Origin: Pandoraea terrae
GTDB taxonomy: Bacteria > Pseudomonadota > Gammaproteobacteria > Burkholderiales > Burkholderiaceae
Direction: 5' to 3'
DNA length: 64,000 nt
Assembly: GCF_902459695.1 (NCBI RefSeq)
Contig: NZ_CABPRZ010000032.1
Coordinates: forward strand, 1 to 64,000
Position 1 is the stretch's first letter. Each line of letters starts with the position of its first letter. Below the pieces are notes generated by a model. It was not told the origin of the DNA and did no database searches. It saw nothing but the letters and a program-made list of their open reading frames with translations. Position numbers and translations under genes: made by a program. Below, piece by piece: positions 57,268 to 64,000 of the stretch.

Positions 57268-57747
57268 TCAGCGTGAACCTGCGCCCGCGCCGACACCGAC
57301 ACCCACTCCGATGTTGCCGCCGGCGGCAGCACCCGGCGCGGTAACGACGCCGTTTAACGCACCTGCGGCACCCGTGCCGATGTTGCCGGCCGCACCGGCA
57401 GCATCACCGGCGGCGGTGCCGATCTTGCCCGTGGCGCCCTGTACTGCCCCCTGTGCCTGAGTCGCGGCGCCCCCGGCGGCATTGCCCACGGCATCGAGTG
57501 CGGCCTTGCCATGGGACTTGGTCTGCGCGCTACCTTCCGCGCCGACACGGCTACCACGTTGCTTTGCTTGCGCCGAGCCATTCGCGCTGCCATTCGCGTT
57601 GGCGCTTGCGCCCGTATCAGCGCCAACGCCGACTGTGGCCTTCGTGTTGAGGTCCGCGCCTACACCGACGGAACCGGCTGCCATGGCAGCCGACACGGCG
57701 GTACCCAGCAAACCAACAATCAGCATACGCTTTAGTAATGTGCTCAT
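57268..57747 (-). CDS. Secreted Ala/Gly-rich low-complexity protein
   Basis: 159 residues, ATG preceded by AGGAG. Signal peptide MSTLLKRMLIVGLLGTAVSA with cleavage near AMA-AG. The mature protein is made of Ala, Gly, Thr, Asn and Val (GSVGVGADLNTKATVGVGAD, ANANGSANGSAQAK, GAAGALNGVV) and ends GVGVGVGAGAGSR. No family recognised. It resembles in style, not in alignable sequence, the Gly-rich lipoproteins near the Tad locus. Confidence 0.75.
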   Translation of the reverse strand: MSTLLKRMLIVGLLGTAVSAAMAAGSVGVGADLNTKATVGVGADTGASANANGSANGSAQAKQRGSRVGAEGSAQTKSHGKAALDAVGNAAGGAATQAQGAVQGATGKIGTAAGDAAGAAGNIGTGAAGALNGVVTAPGAAAGGNIGVGVGVGAGAGSR

Positions 57748-58134
57748 GAGGGGTTCTCCTGTAAAGTGAACATCCTTCCTGGAAGGCGGTTGCATTGTAG
57801 GCATGGCTTGCAGGACTCCGACGCGAGGGATGTAACGATCTGTAAAACGCACCCGCCAAACCATCTCCGCACGACGCAGCGCACACGCCTGCCGTGCCGG
57901 GGCCATTTTTCGGCACCTACGCGCTACGCGTACATGCCGAGAATGCGATCTCTGTTACAAACCTTGGCATTTGCATACGAAATGCATGCGGCGCTATCAA
58001 GACTCAATAGCGCTGCGCATCGCTTGTCGGCGCCCCCAGCCGCTGCGTCGCGATTGCGCTGTTCACCGACATTCATTCGTCGAGGCGCCGGCTCCGGCAG
58101 TGCCTGCTAAACTCGCAGTGACTCACAACTCAAG
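57748..58134. other. Intergenic region, nothing recognised
   Basis: About 390 bases between the Ala/Gly-rich gene and a short open frame. No gene, repeat or clear promoter seen. Confidence 0.5.
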
Positions 58135-58278
58135 ATGAGCAGGTCATGGATGCGCTCAGAAAATTTGGGCATAGCGCAAAGCGCACCGGCGGTTGACGCA
58201 ACCAAGGCGCAGCTGCGAGAAGACGTTGCCGGCGAATCTATATCGGCCGGAGGATTTCAGGTGGTCAACAAGGGGTAA
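58135..58278 (+). CDS. Possible 47-residue protein before the DOPA dioxygenase gene
   Basis: MSRSWMRSENLGIAQSAPAV continues to a TAA at 58276-58278, three bases before the next start. Composition is protein-like, and the close spacing suggests translational coupling, but no ribosome binding site or family is seen. It could be a gene remnant. Confidence 0.3.
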   Translation: MSRSWMRSENLGIAQSAPAVDATKAQLREDVAGESISAGGFQVVNKG

Positions 58279-58281
58279 GCG

Positions 58282-58635
58282 ATGGCGTATCTGGAAGTAC
58301 CGGCTGTCACCAGTTGGCATGCCCATGTGTATTTCGATGCATCCAGCCGCGATGCCGCGTTTGCGTTTCGCGAGCAGGTGACGGCCCTGTTTGTCGATAT
58401 CGCGCAGATCGGGCGGTTTCATGAGCGTCCCGTCGGTCCCCATCCGATGTGGAGCTACCAGATTGCGTTCGCGCCAACGCATTTCGCGACGATCGTGCCA
58501 TGGCTGACGCTCAATCACGGTTCGCTCGACGTTTTCCTGCATCCCAATACCGACGATGCCTTGCGGGACCACCGGGATTGTGCGGTCTGGCTTGGCCATA
58601 GCCATCAACTGAATCTGGGGGCGCTCGGCGGCTGA
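58282..58635 (+). CDS. DOPA 4,5-dioxygenase family protein
   Basis: 117 residues. Ferredoxin-like small protein with the family's SWHAHVYFD and GRFHERPVGPHPMWSYQIAF motifs, the histidines being the likely metal ligands, and a C-terminal NTDDALRDHRDCAVWLG. Fungal and plant relatives cleave the DOPA ring extradiol; bacterial substrates are mostly unknown. AAGGGG lies upstream. It is a single gene with no obvious pathway neighbours. Confidence 0.9.
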   Translation: MAYLEVPAVTSWHAHVYFDASSRDAAFAFREQVTALFVDIAQIGRFHERPVGPHPMWSYQIAFAPTHFATIVPWLTLNHGSLDVFLHPNTDDALRDHRDCAVWLGHSHQLNLGALGG

Positions 58636-58748
58636 CGCAGAAACGGCCCCCGCTGGTTTTGGGATGCAGAGGTGGCAAACACGCGAAGGAAGGATCATAC
58701 TTCTGGCGTAATGTCGTCCTCTCACCGCCTGACTGGAGAAGTGCCGCC

Positions 58749-59231
58749 ATGAAGCTGACCACCATTGCCGCCCTTGCGTTCGTGCTCGCCGGATGCGCCA
58801 TGAACCAAGGCATGTCGACCAACGCGCCGGCAGCGCGCGCGGAAAGCTGCAAAGCCACATCAGATAAAGAAATCGCGGCGTTGTTCGATCGATGGAATCA
58901 GTCGTTGCAAACCGGCGATCCCCACAAGGTGACCGCCAACTATGCGGAGCGGTCAATTCTTCTGGCGACGGTATCCAATCAGCCGCGCTTGACAGTCGCA
59001 GAGAAAGAGGACTACTTCCATCATTTTCTGCAGGACCGGCCGTCCGGAAAAATCGACTTCCGCTTCATTGAGCTTGGGTGCAATTCTGCTTTGGATGCTG
59101 GCGTTTACACGTTCACCTTCGCAAAAAACGGCGCAGTTGTTCAGGCCCGCTACAGCTACACCTATCGCTGGGACGGGACGCAATGGCTGATTACAAGTCA
59201 TCACTCGTCGGCCATGCCAGAGAAGAAGTAA
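58749..59231 (+). CDS. SgcJ/EcaC (SnoaL-like, NTF2 fold) lipoprotein
   Basis: 160 residues from the ATG after GGAG. Lipobox LAGCAM (Cys16), then an NTF2-like domain with EIAALFDRWNQSLQTGDPHKVTANY, ERSILLATVS, FHHFLQDRPSG and the terminal YSYTYRWDGTQWLITSHHSS. Members of this group are related to the CaMKII association domain and bind small ligands or oligomerise; an enzymatic role is unproven. Envelope location follows from the lipobox. Confidence 0.87.
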   Translation: MKLTTIAALAFVLAGCAMNQGMSTNAPAARAESCKATSDKEIAALFDRWNQSLQTGDPHKVTANYAERSILLATVSNQPRLTVAEKEDYFHHFLQDRPSGKIDFRFIELGCNSALDAGVYTFTFAKNGAVVQARYSYTYRWDGTQWLITSHHSSAMPEKK

Positions 59232-59259
59232 CGGCGAAGCACCATCGCGGCGACTGGCC

Positions 59260-59640
59260 TTAATCGCCGGTCGTCGAGATGGCGTCGACACGATCGGGAT
59301 AGAACGCCAGGTAGCCCTTGATCTTTGCAACCGCCTCATACGGATTCTCATACGTCCAGACGGCATTCGTGGCCCGTTCTCCGGCGGCCGGGATGCTGAA
59401 ATACGCGCAATCGCCCTTGAATGGACAATAGGTGCGATGTTCCGTGCGCTGGAGTCGCGTCATATCGACATCGGCACGCGGAATGTAGAGCACCGCCGGA
59501 TACGAAGCCTCGTGCAGTGACAGCGCGGCGCGCGTGTCGGCGATGGTGCGCCCTGCGACCGATACCGTGACGCGGCCGCGATACGGCTCGATAACGATAG
59601 GATGGTCCGTGCCCGGAATTTGCATCGAAGGACGAGTCAT
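59260..59640 (-). CDS. DUF427 domain-containing protein
   Basis: 126 residues. The family pattern is clear: IEPYRGRVTVSVAGRTIADT, PAVLYIPRADVDM, the HRTYCPFKGDCAYFSI motif and AVWTYENPYEAVAKIKGYLAFYPDRV. Small beta-tent-like cytosolic protein of unknown function. It is read in the same direction as the epimerase gene and follows it by 18 bases, so they may be co-transcribed. Confidence 0.92.
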   Translation of the reverse strand: MTRPSMQIPGTDHPIVIEPYRGRVTVSVAGRTIADTRAALSLHEASYPAVLYIPRADVDMTRLQRTEHRTYCPFKGDCAYFSIPAAGERATNAVWTYENPYEAVAKIKGYLAFYPDRVDAISTTGD

Positions 59641-59658
59641 GGCGGCAATCCTCGCAAT

Positions 59659-60675
59659 CTAAGACGGCATCGAAGGGAACTGCCTGCCCATCATAGCCGT
59701 AACCCGTCCCGTCCGTGTAAGACCGAAGTGGGTGGCATCCATCGCGGATCCGGGTGACCCCGTAATGTCGCGCTCACGGTCGAAACGCACGCCAATCCGG
59801 CAGAGGGCCGTTTCGCTTGCGCCCGGCGCAAGCCAACGCAGTCCGTTGCCGTGATGAATCGCATCGGGCACGCCAAGCCAGGGCTCGACACAATAGAAGT
59901 CGGCGTCGGCCCGTTCGGTCCATGTGACAAGCGCGAACCAAGGGGTGCCGCCGTGCCGCAGATCGAACGAGATCTCCCGTCCGAGCGACGGCGTCGTCAA
60001 CGTGGCGGAGGACGAAACGTCGAGCAGATGAATGCCGTCGTCCAGGCGCGGATCGTTGAGGCGATAGTGCTGCTCGCCACGTTCGGGCACGCTCAGCCTG
60101 CCGTCCGGCAAGTGGTATTGACGCCGGTTCGGCGGCAGCGTCAGTGTCGTTTCGGCGCGCAACGCATGCGGCAACTGAAAGTAGAAGTGATGGCCCGGGT
60201 AATACGGCAGTGGCTCCACGCCAGTATTGTGTGTCGTGGTCTCGACGCTGAGCGCATCGTCTTGCAGGCGATAGACGACCTCCAGACGGAACGCGAACGG
60301 GTAGGCGTCGCGCGTCTCGGCGTTATCTGCCAGCGTGAGGCAGAGTGTGCTGTCGTCGTCGAGCGTGTGCGAGAACATTGCGTTGCGCGCGAAGCCGTGC
60401 GTCGGCATCTTGCGAACGACGCCGCCAGCATCGCGCCACTGCCCGAGGCAACCGTCGACGCGATGACGGCCAACGAAGGGAAACAACAGGGGATTGCCGC
60501 CGCGAATCGCGGCCGGCTCGCGCCAATCCGCCGATTCAGGCCAGTGCAGGATGTCGTGTGAGTCAACGGTCCAGCGCATCAGGCGACCGCCCGCCGACGG
60601 CGCAACGGTAATCGACGCGTTGGTATTGCTGAGTTCGATGATGGATGGATTCCGGGGCAGATTCTGGGCGTGCAT
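59659..60675 (-). CDS. Aldose 1-epimerase family protein
   Basis: 338 residues from MHAQNLPRNP; a TTG at 60747 would add 24 residues. Galactose-mutarotase-like fold with NPLLFPFVGRH, PTHGFARNAMF (His of the active site), PYYPGHHFYFQL (second conserved His), and the C-terminal VEPWLGVPDAIHHGNGLRWLAPG with the likely catalytic acid. It interconverts sugar anomers; the sugar is not predictable. It ends next to the DUF427 gene. Confidence 0.87.
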   Translation of the reverse strand: MHAQNLPRNPSIIELSNTNASITVAPSAGGRLMRWTVDSHDILHWPESADWREPAAIRGGNPLLFPFVGRHRVDGCLGQWRDAGGVVRKMPTHGFARNAMFSHTLDDDSTLCLTLADNAETRDAYPFAFRLEVVYRLQDDALSVETTTHNTGVEPLPYYPGHHFYFQLPHALRAETTLTLPPNRRQYHLPDGRLSVPERGEQHYRLNDPRLDDGIHLLDVSSSATLTTPSLGREISFDLRHGGTPWFALVTWTERADADFYCVEPWLGVPDAIHHGNGLRWLAPGASETALCRIGVRFDRERDITGSPGSAMDATHFGLTRTGRVTAMMGRQFPSMPS

Positions 60676-60782
60676 GGCGTGTGTCGGCGGACATGTGAGG
60701 TGTGGGGCGCCCGATCGTCGGGCGGACGGCAAGGCGTTCGGGATCAAGGCGGCGTAAGGGTTGAGGAAGCCTGCCGCGCAAT

Positions 60783-61700
60783 TCAGATAAGGTCAAGGCG
60801 CTTGGCTTTCACATCCAGCCAAGGCGATTCGCCGTCAGGTAGCGCCGCATCGGACGCAGCGCAACGCATGCGAAGCGCCTCCAGTTTCTCGACACGCTGC
60901 CTTGCCTGCTCGGGCTGGCGATTTGCCAGCGATACGACCAGCGCCTCGCACAATGCCAATGCGGGGACTTTCGTGTCGATCACCGAGAATGCTTCTGCGT
61001 ACGTGCGCAACACGACGTCGGCAAACGATCCGATGGGCGACGTCCATTCGTCGGTGATCAACACGACGCGGGTACCTTGCTGCTTTACCGCGTGTGCGAA
61101 CTCGATGACGCTGCGCTGGTAACGCCGGAAATCAAAGACGACGAAGACATCTTCCGGGCCCATGTCGACCAGCGTATCGCCGGTGTGCGGCAACGCCGGG
61201 TCGATATGGCGCACGTGCGGCCGCACGTAGGCCATGCTGTAGGCCAGCGTCGACGCGAGAAACGCCGTATAGCGTCCGCCGCCGCAATAGATATGCGCGT
61301 GCGGATCCGCCAGCAGGTCCGCCGCATGCCCGAACGCCTCCGTGTCGAGTTTCGCGGCGGTGTTCTCGGTCGCTTTCGCAACGTGCAGCAGCGTGCGTTC
61401 AGGGCCGGCTTCGTGGCTCGTTTCCGAATGGAAGGCGCGCATGCGTGCCAGCGGCGTGTTCATCGCCATATCGATCTCGGCGAGCAAGGATTGCTGGAAC
61501 GAGGCGTAGCCCTCGAAGCCGAGCTTGACGACAAAACGGAACACGGTCGGGTCGCTCACGCCTGCGTGACCCGCAACGTTTGAAATGGCGCTCAGGCCCA
61601 GGCTGGGATATTGGTCAAGCAAAACCTTGGCCACCTTCTGCTCCGAAGGCGTGAAGATTTCCATCTTCGCGAGTAGGACTTCCCTGATGCTTTGTGTCAT
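60783..61700 (-). CDS. MurR/RpiR-family transcriptional regulator
   Basis: 305 residues from the ATG at 61700, with GAGGCAACAG upstream. N-terminal RpiR helix-turn-helix (FTPSEQKVAKVLLDQYPSLG, AISNVAGHAGVSDPTVFRFV split across the helices) and a C-terminal SIS sugar-isomerase domain (HIYCGGGRYTAFLASTLAYS, VFVVFDFRRYQRSVIEFAHA). Such regulators sense phosphosugars. It is divergent from the gamma-glutamyltransferase gene with palindromes between them. Confidence 0.92.
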   Translation of the reverse strand: MTQSIREVLLAKMEIFTPSEQKVAKVLLDQYPSLGLSAISNVAGHAGVSDPTVFRFVVKLGFEGYASFQQSLLAEIDMAMNTPLARMRAFHSETSHEAGPERTLLHVAKATENTAAKLDTEAFGHAADLLADPHAHIYCGGGRYTAFLASTLAYSMAYVRPHVRHIDPALPHTGDTLVDMGPEDVFVVFDFRRYQRSVIEFAHAVKQQGTRVVLITDEWTSPIGSFADVVLRTYAEAFSVIDTKVPALALCEALVVSLANRQPEQARQRVEKLEALRMRCAASDAALPDGESPWLDVKAKRLDLI

Positions 61701-61854
61701 CTGTTGCCTCGGTGCTGCAAGCCTGTAGTGGCGTGGCAAGGGGTGCAAACGCACGCTCGTTTATCGGACCTGTACCGCAGCTGTCCGGGCGCCCATCTTA
61801 TGTCGAACTGGCCGTTGATGACAAAGGCTGCACCGGTCCACATAGCGCGTCGAT

Positions 61855-61868
61855 GTAGTGATCACTAC
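61855..61868. promoter_or_regulatory. Perfect 14-bp palindrome, candidate operator
   Basis: GTAGTGATCACTAC, fully symmetric, midway between the two divergent starts. Consistent with binding by the adjacent RpiR-type regulator, which is inference. Confidence 0.5.
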
Positions 61869-61887
61869 CAACAAATGCGAGATACCT

Positions 61888-61909
61888 TGACATTGGCTGA
61901 ATATTGTCA
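61888..61909. promoter_or_regulatory. Inverted repeat TGACA-N12-TGTCA with embedded TTGACA
   Basis: Arms TGACA and TGTCA flank an AT-rich spacer. The left arm is part of a consensus TTGACA (61887-61892) that could be the -35 of ggt, so the repeat would overlap the promoter. No strong -10 at standard distance was seen. Confidence 0.4.
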
Positions 61910-62031
61910 GGGTTAACGTGCATTATTTCCAAAAAATTGCGCGTGATAGGATTCGACACGCCAAGAAATGTATTAAACATTACATTGAAGCGTTGCCCCC
62001 AATAATTCCTTTCCGGTCGGAGACAGTCATC

Positions 62032-63783
62032 ATGAGGCGAATCCTTGTCCTCGCGCTTTTGTCGTCGTTGCAACTTCATGCGGCCGCCGCATCCCTGCCT
62101 GCGGTCGAAGCCAGGCACGGCATGGTCGTGACATCGCAAAGCCTGGCATCGGACATCGGCGTGCAGATCCTCAAGATGGGCGGCAACGCGGTGGATGCCG
62201 CCGTGGCTGTCGGCTACGCGCAGGCGGTCGTGAATCCGTGCTGCGGAAATATCGGTGGCGGCGGCTTCATGACGATTCACCTTGCCGACGGCCGCGACCG
62301 CTTCATCAACTTCCGCGAAACGGCGCCGGCCGCTGCATCGGCGGACATGTATCTCGATGCCAACGGCAACGTGAAAGCGAACGAGAGTCTGTACGGCTAC
62401 CGGGCCGTCGGCGTGCCGGGCACGGTCGCCGGGCTTGATCTCGCGCTTCACAAGTACGGCAAACTCACGCGCGCGCAAGTGATGGCGCCCGCCATCAAAT
62501 TGGCGCGCGACGGCTTCATCCTGACGCGCGCCGACACCGACATCCTGGATACGACGATCGAGCGTTTCCATAACGATCCGGAAGCCGCGCGCATTTTCCT
62601 GCGCCCCGACGGCAGTCCGTTGCAACCGGGCGACCGCCTGGTGCAGAAGGATCTGGCAAAGACGCTTGAAGACATCTCGCGCAAGGGGCCGGAGGCCTTC
62701 TACCATGGGCGCATTCCGGCGATCATCGAGGCCGCTTCGCGCAAGCAGGGCGGTCTGCTCACGGCCAAGGACTTCGCGTCGTATCGCGCCGACGATGTGG
62801 CGCCGCTCAGCTGCAACTATCGCGGCTATCAATTCATTTCCGCGCCGCCGCCGAGTTCGGGCGGTGTGGCGCTGTGCGAGACCCTCAATATTCTCGAGGG
62901 ATACAACCTGCGCGCCATGGGCAATCGGTCGGCGGCGTCGATTCACGCCATGACCGAGGCGATGCGCCATGCGTATCTCGATCGCAACACGTTGCTCGGT
63001 GATCCGGCGTTCGTGGACAATCCGGTCGCGCGGCTGACGAGCAAGGAATACGCGGCGAGCATTCGTGAGGGCATCGAGGCCGACAAAGCCACGCCGTCGA
63101 AGAACTTGCAGGCGGCCCTGGCCTCGGGCGAGAAGCCGGAGACGACGCACTACTCGATCGTCGATCGGCACGGCAATGCGGTGTCCACGACCTATACGGT
63201 CAATGGGCGCTTCGGCGCCGTGGTAATCGCACCCGGCACGGGTTTCTTCCTGAATGACGAAATGGACGATTTCACCGTCAAGGTCGGCGCGCAGAATCTC
63301 TACGGGCTGGTGCAGGGCTCGCGCAACGCGATCGCGCCGGGCAAGCGTCCGCTGTCGTCGATGTCGCCGACGATCGTGACCAAGGATGGCAAGGTGTTCC
63401 TGGTGCTCGGCTCACCTGGCGGCTCGCGCATCATTACCATCACGCTGCAAACGGCGCTGAACATTATCGATTACGGGATGGCCCCGCAAGAGGCTGTGGA
63501 TGCCCCGCGCATTCACCACCAGTGGTTGCCCGACGAAGTCTATTACGAAGCGCAGGGGCTCTCGCCGGATACGCTCGCGCGACTGCGGGAGATGGGACAC
63601 AAGATGGTCGAACAAACGCCGTGGGGCGCGGCCGAGGTCGTGATGTTCGGCTTGCCGGGCACCGAGGCCGTCAGCCGCCAGAGTTCGGGCAACGACTCGT
63701 CTGTGTCGGGCAAGGTTCGTGCGGGTTTCATCTACGGCTCGAACGACCCGCGCCGCCCGGCGGGGACAGCAGCCGGTTATTGA
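62032..63783 (+). CDS. ggt: Gamma-glutamyltransferase (Ntn hydrolase, periplasmic)
   Basis: 583 residues from the ATG after GGAG; an upstream in-frame ATG at 61918 would destroy the signal peptide. Sec signal (MRRILVLALLSSLQLHAAAA). Autoprocessing at Thr371 in ETTHYSIVD gives large and small subunits. The substrate-binding Arg region (NFRETAP), GGVALCETLNILEGY and SSMSPTIV with GSPGGSRIIT oxyanion-side residues are all present. It hydrolyses or transfers the gamma-glutamyl group of glutathione and related peptides. Confidence 0.95.
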   Translation: MRRILVLALLSSLQLHAAAASLPAVEARHGMVVTSQSLASDIGVQILKMGGNAVDAAVAVGYAQAVVNPCCGNIGGGGFMTIHLADGRDRFINFRETAPAAASADMYLDANGNVKANESLYGYRAVGVPGTVAGLDLALHKYGKLTRAQVMAPAIKLARDGFILTRADTDILDTTIERFHNDPEAARIFLRPDGSPLQPGDRLVQKDLAKTLEDISRKGPEAFYHGRIPAIIEAASRKQGGLLTAKDFASYRADDVAPLSCNYRGYQFISAPPPSSGGVALCETLNILEGYNLRAMGNRSAASIHAMTEAMRHAYLDRNTLLGDPAFVDNPVARLTSKEYAASIREGIEADKATPSKNLQAALASGEKPETTHYSIVDRHGNAVSTTYTVNGRFGAVVIAPGTGFFLNDEMDDFTVKVGAQNLYGLVQGSRNAIAPGKRPLSSMSPTIVTKDGKVFLVLGSPGGSRIITITLQTALNIIDYGMAPQEAVDAPRIHHQWLPDEVYYEAQGLSPDTLARLREMGHKMVEQTPWGAAEVVMFGLPGTEAVSRQSSGNDSSVSGKVRAGFIYGSNDPRRPAGTAAGY

Positions 63784-63832
63784 TCACGGCGCGCCGGGGA
63801 CGGCATTCGCCAATGAAGCGGCGCGAGCCCGA

Positions 63833-64000
63833 TTAGTCGCCGGAGAAGTTCTCGAAGAGACTGTCGAGGTCTTTTGCTTCTCCGGAAAGATTGTATTCGG
63901 CGCGTACCGCTTTGAGTACGGCGGCAATGTCTCGCTCGAAACCGGCGGCGTTGCCGAAATGCTTCATGTCCCAGTTGCAGCCGGTCTTGTCCGGTTCCTG
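63833..64000 (-). CDS. 3' end of an unrecognised protein, truncated by window edge
   Basis: The last 55 residues are visible, opening at the edge with QEPDKTGCNWDMKHFGN and running through FERDIAAVLKAVRAEYNLSG to a terminal SLFENFSGD. Helical and acidic at the end, codon use normal for the chromosome. Family not recognised from this fragment. Confidence 0.6.
   Translation of the reverse strand, partial: QEPDKTGCNWDMKHFGNAAGFERDIAAVLKAVRAEYNLSGEAKDLDSLFENFSGD

Larger units (their letters stand above)
61701..62031. other. Divergent intergenic region between rpiR-type regulator and ggt
   Basis: No gene. It turns AT-rich towards ggt. It holds the palindrome at 61855 and the inverted repeat at 61888-61909, described separately. 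Confidence 0.6.

Overview
The window is GC-rich chromosomal DNA of a betaproteobacterium of the order Burkholderiales. The gene content (odhB-lpdA, zapE, a Tad/Flp pilus locus, phaC-phaA-phaB-phaR followed by rimO and bktB, monomeric isocitrate dehydrogenase) and the codon use fit Pandoraea or a close relative. That placement is inference from gene content; no 16S rRNA gene is present, and I saw no tRNA, rRNA or CRISPR array.

Layout. 1-2434: end of the 2-oxoglutarate dehydrogenase operon (odhB 3' part, lpdA), closed by a clear terminator. 2558-6355: zapE, three small envelope or secreted proteins and a MarR regulator. 6381-9181: two tandem paralogous Gly-rich lipoproteins on the minus strand. 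9182-10385: a long, partly AT-rich non-coding stretch. 10386-24899: a complete Tad (tight adherence) pilus locus on the plus strand: two Flp pilins, prepilin peptidase, TadE, CpaB, secretin, TadZ, TadA, TadB, TadC, TadD, a DUF3613 protein, TadG, a sigma-54 enhancer-binding protein and a DUF2968 protein. 25260-27155: kup. 27195-29160: a small decayed mobile island, with an IS3-type remnant, an intact small membrane protein (candidate immunity protein), a frameshifted DUF2778/Tlde1-type toxin, an hcp gene interrupted by an in-frame opal codon, and an IS66-type tnpA remnant. It is followed by an unrecognised 384-residue two-TM protein (29412-30566).

30713-39750: housekeeping genes (tex, a DUF465 protein, a DinG-type helicase, bamD, rluD, pgeF). 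39944-47549: polyhydroxyalkanoate metabolism, with the PHB synthase, thiolase, reductase and PhaR regulator, then rimO and the BktB-type thiolase. Acetyl-CoA from the TCA-cycle side can be condensed (PhaA, BktB), reduced (PhaB) and polymerised (PhaC). 47632-51249: metC-type lyase and monomeric icd. 51833-57205: an accessory catabolic cluster: an HTH regulator transcribed divergently from a D-aminoacylase-type amidohydrolase, a Rieske oxygenase, a DUF1329 protein and the stump of an alpha/beta hydrolase. 57268-64000: small accessory genes, an RpiR regulator divergent from gamma-glutamyltransferase with palindromes between them, and the 3' end of a further gene on the minus strand.

The parts most worth following up are the orphan Hcp/Tlde1/immunity remnant, with two discrete inactivating lesions beside an intact candidate immunity gene, and the unknown protein next to it. 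Also of note are the Tad locus with its own sigma-54 activator and a stop-to-start abutment between pilin and peptidase, and the uncharacterised Rieske/amidohydrolase/DUF1329 cluster with a 17-bp palindrome at its regulator.
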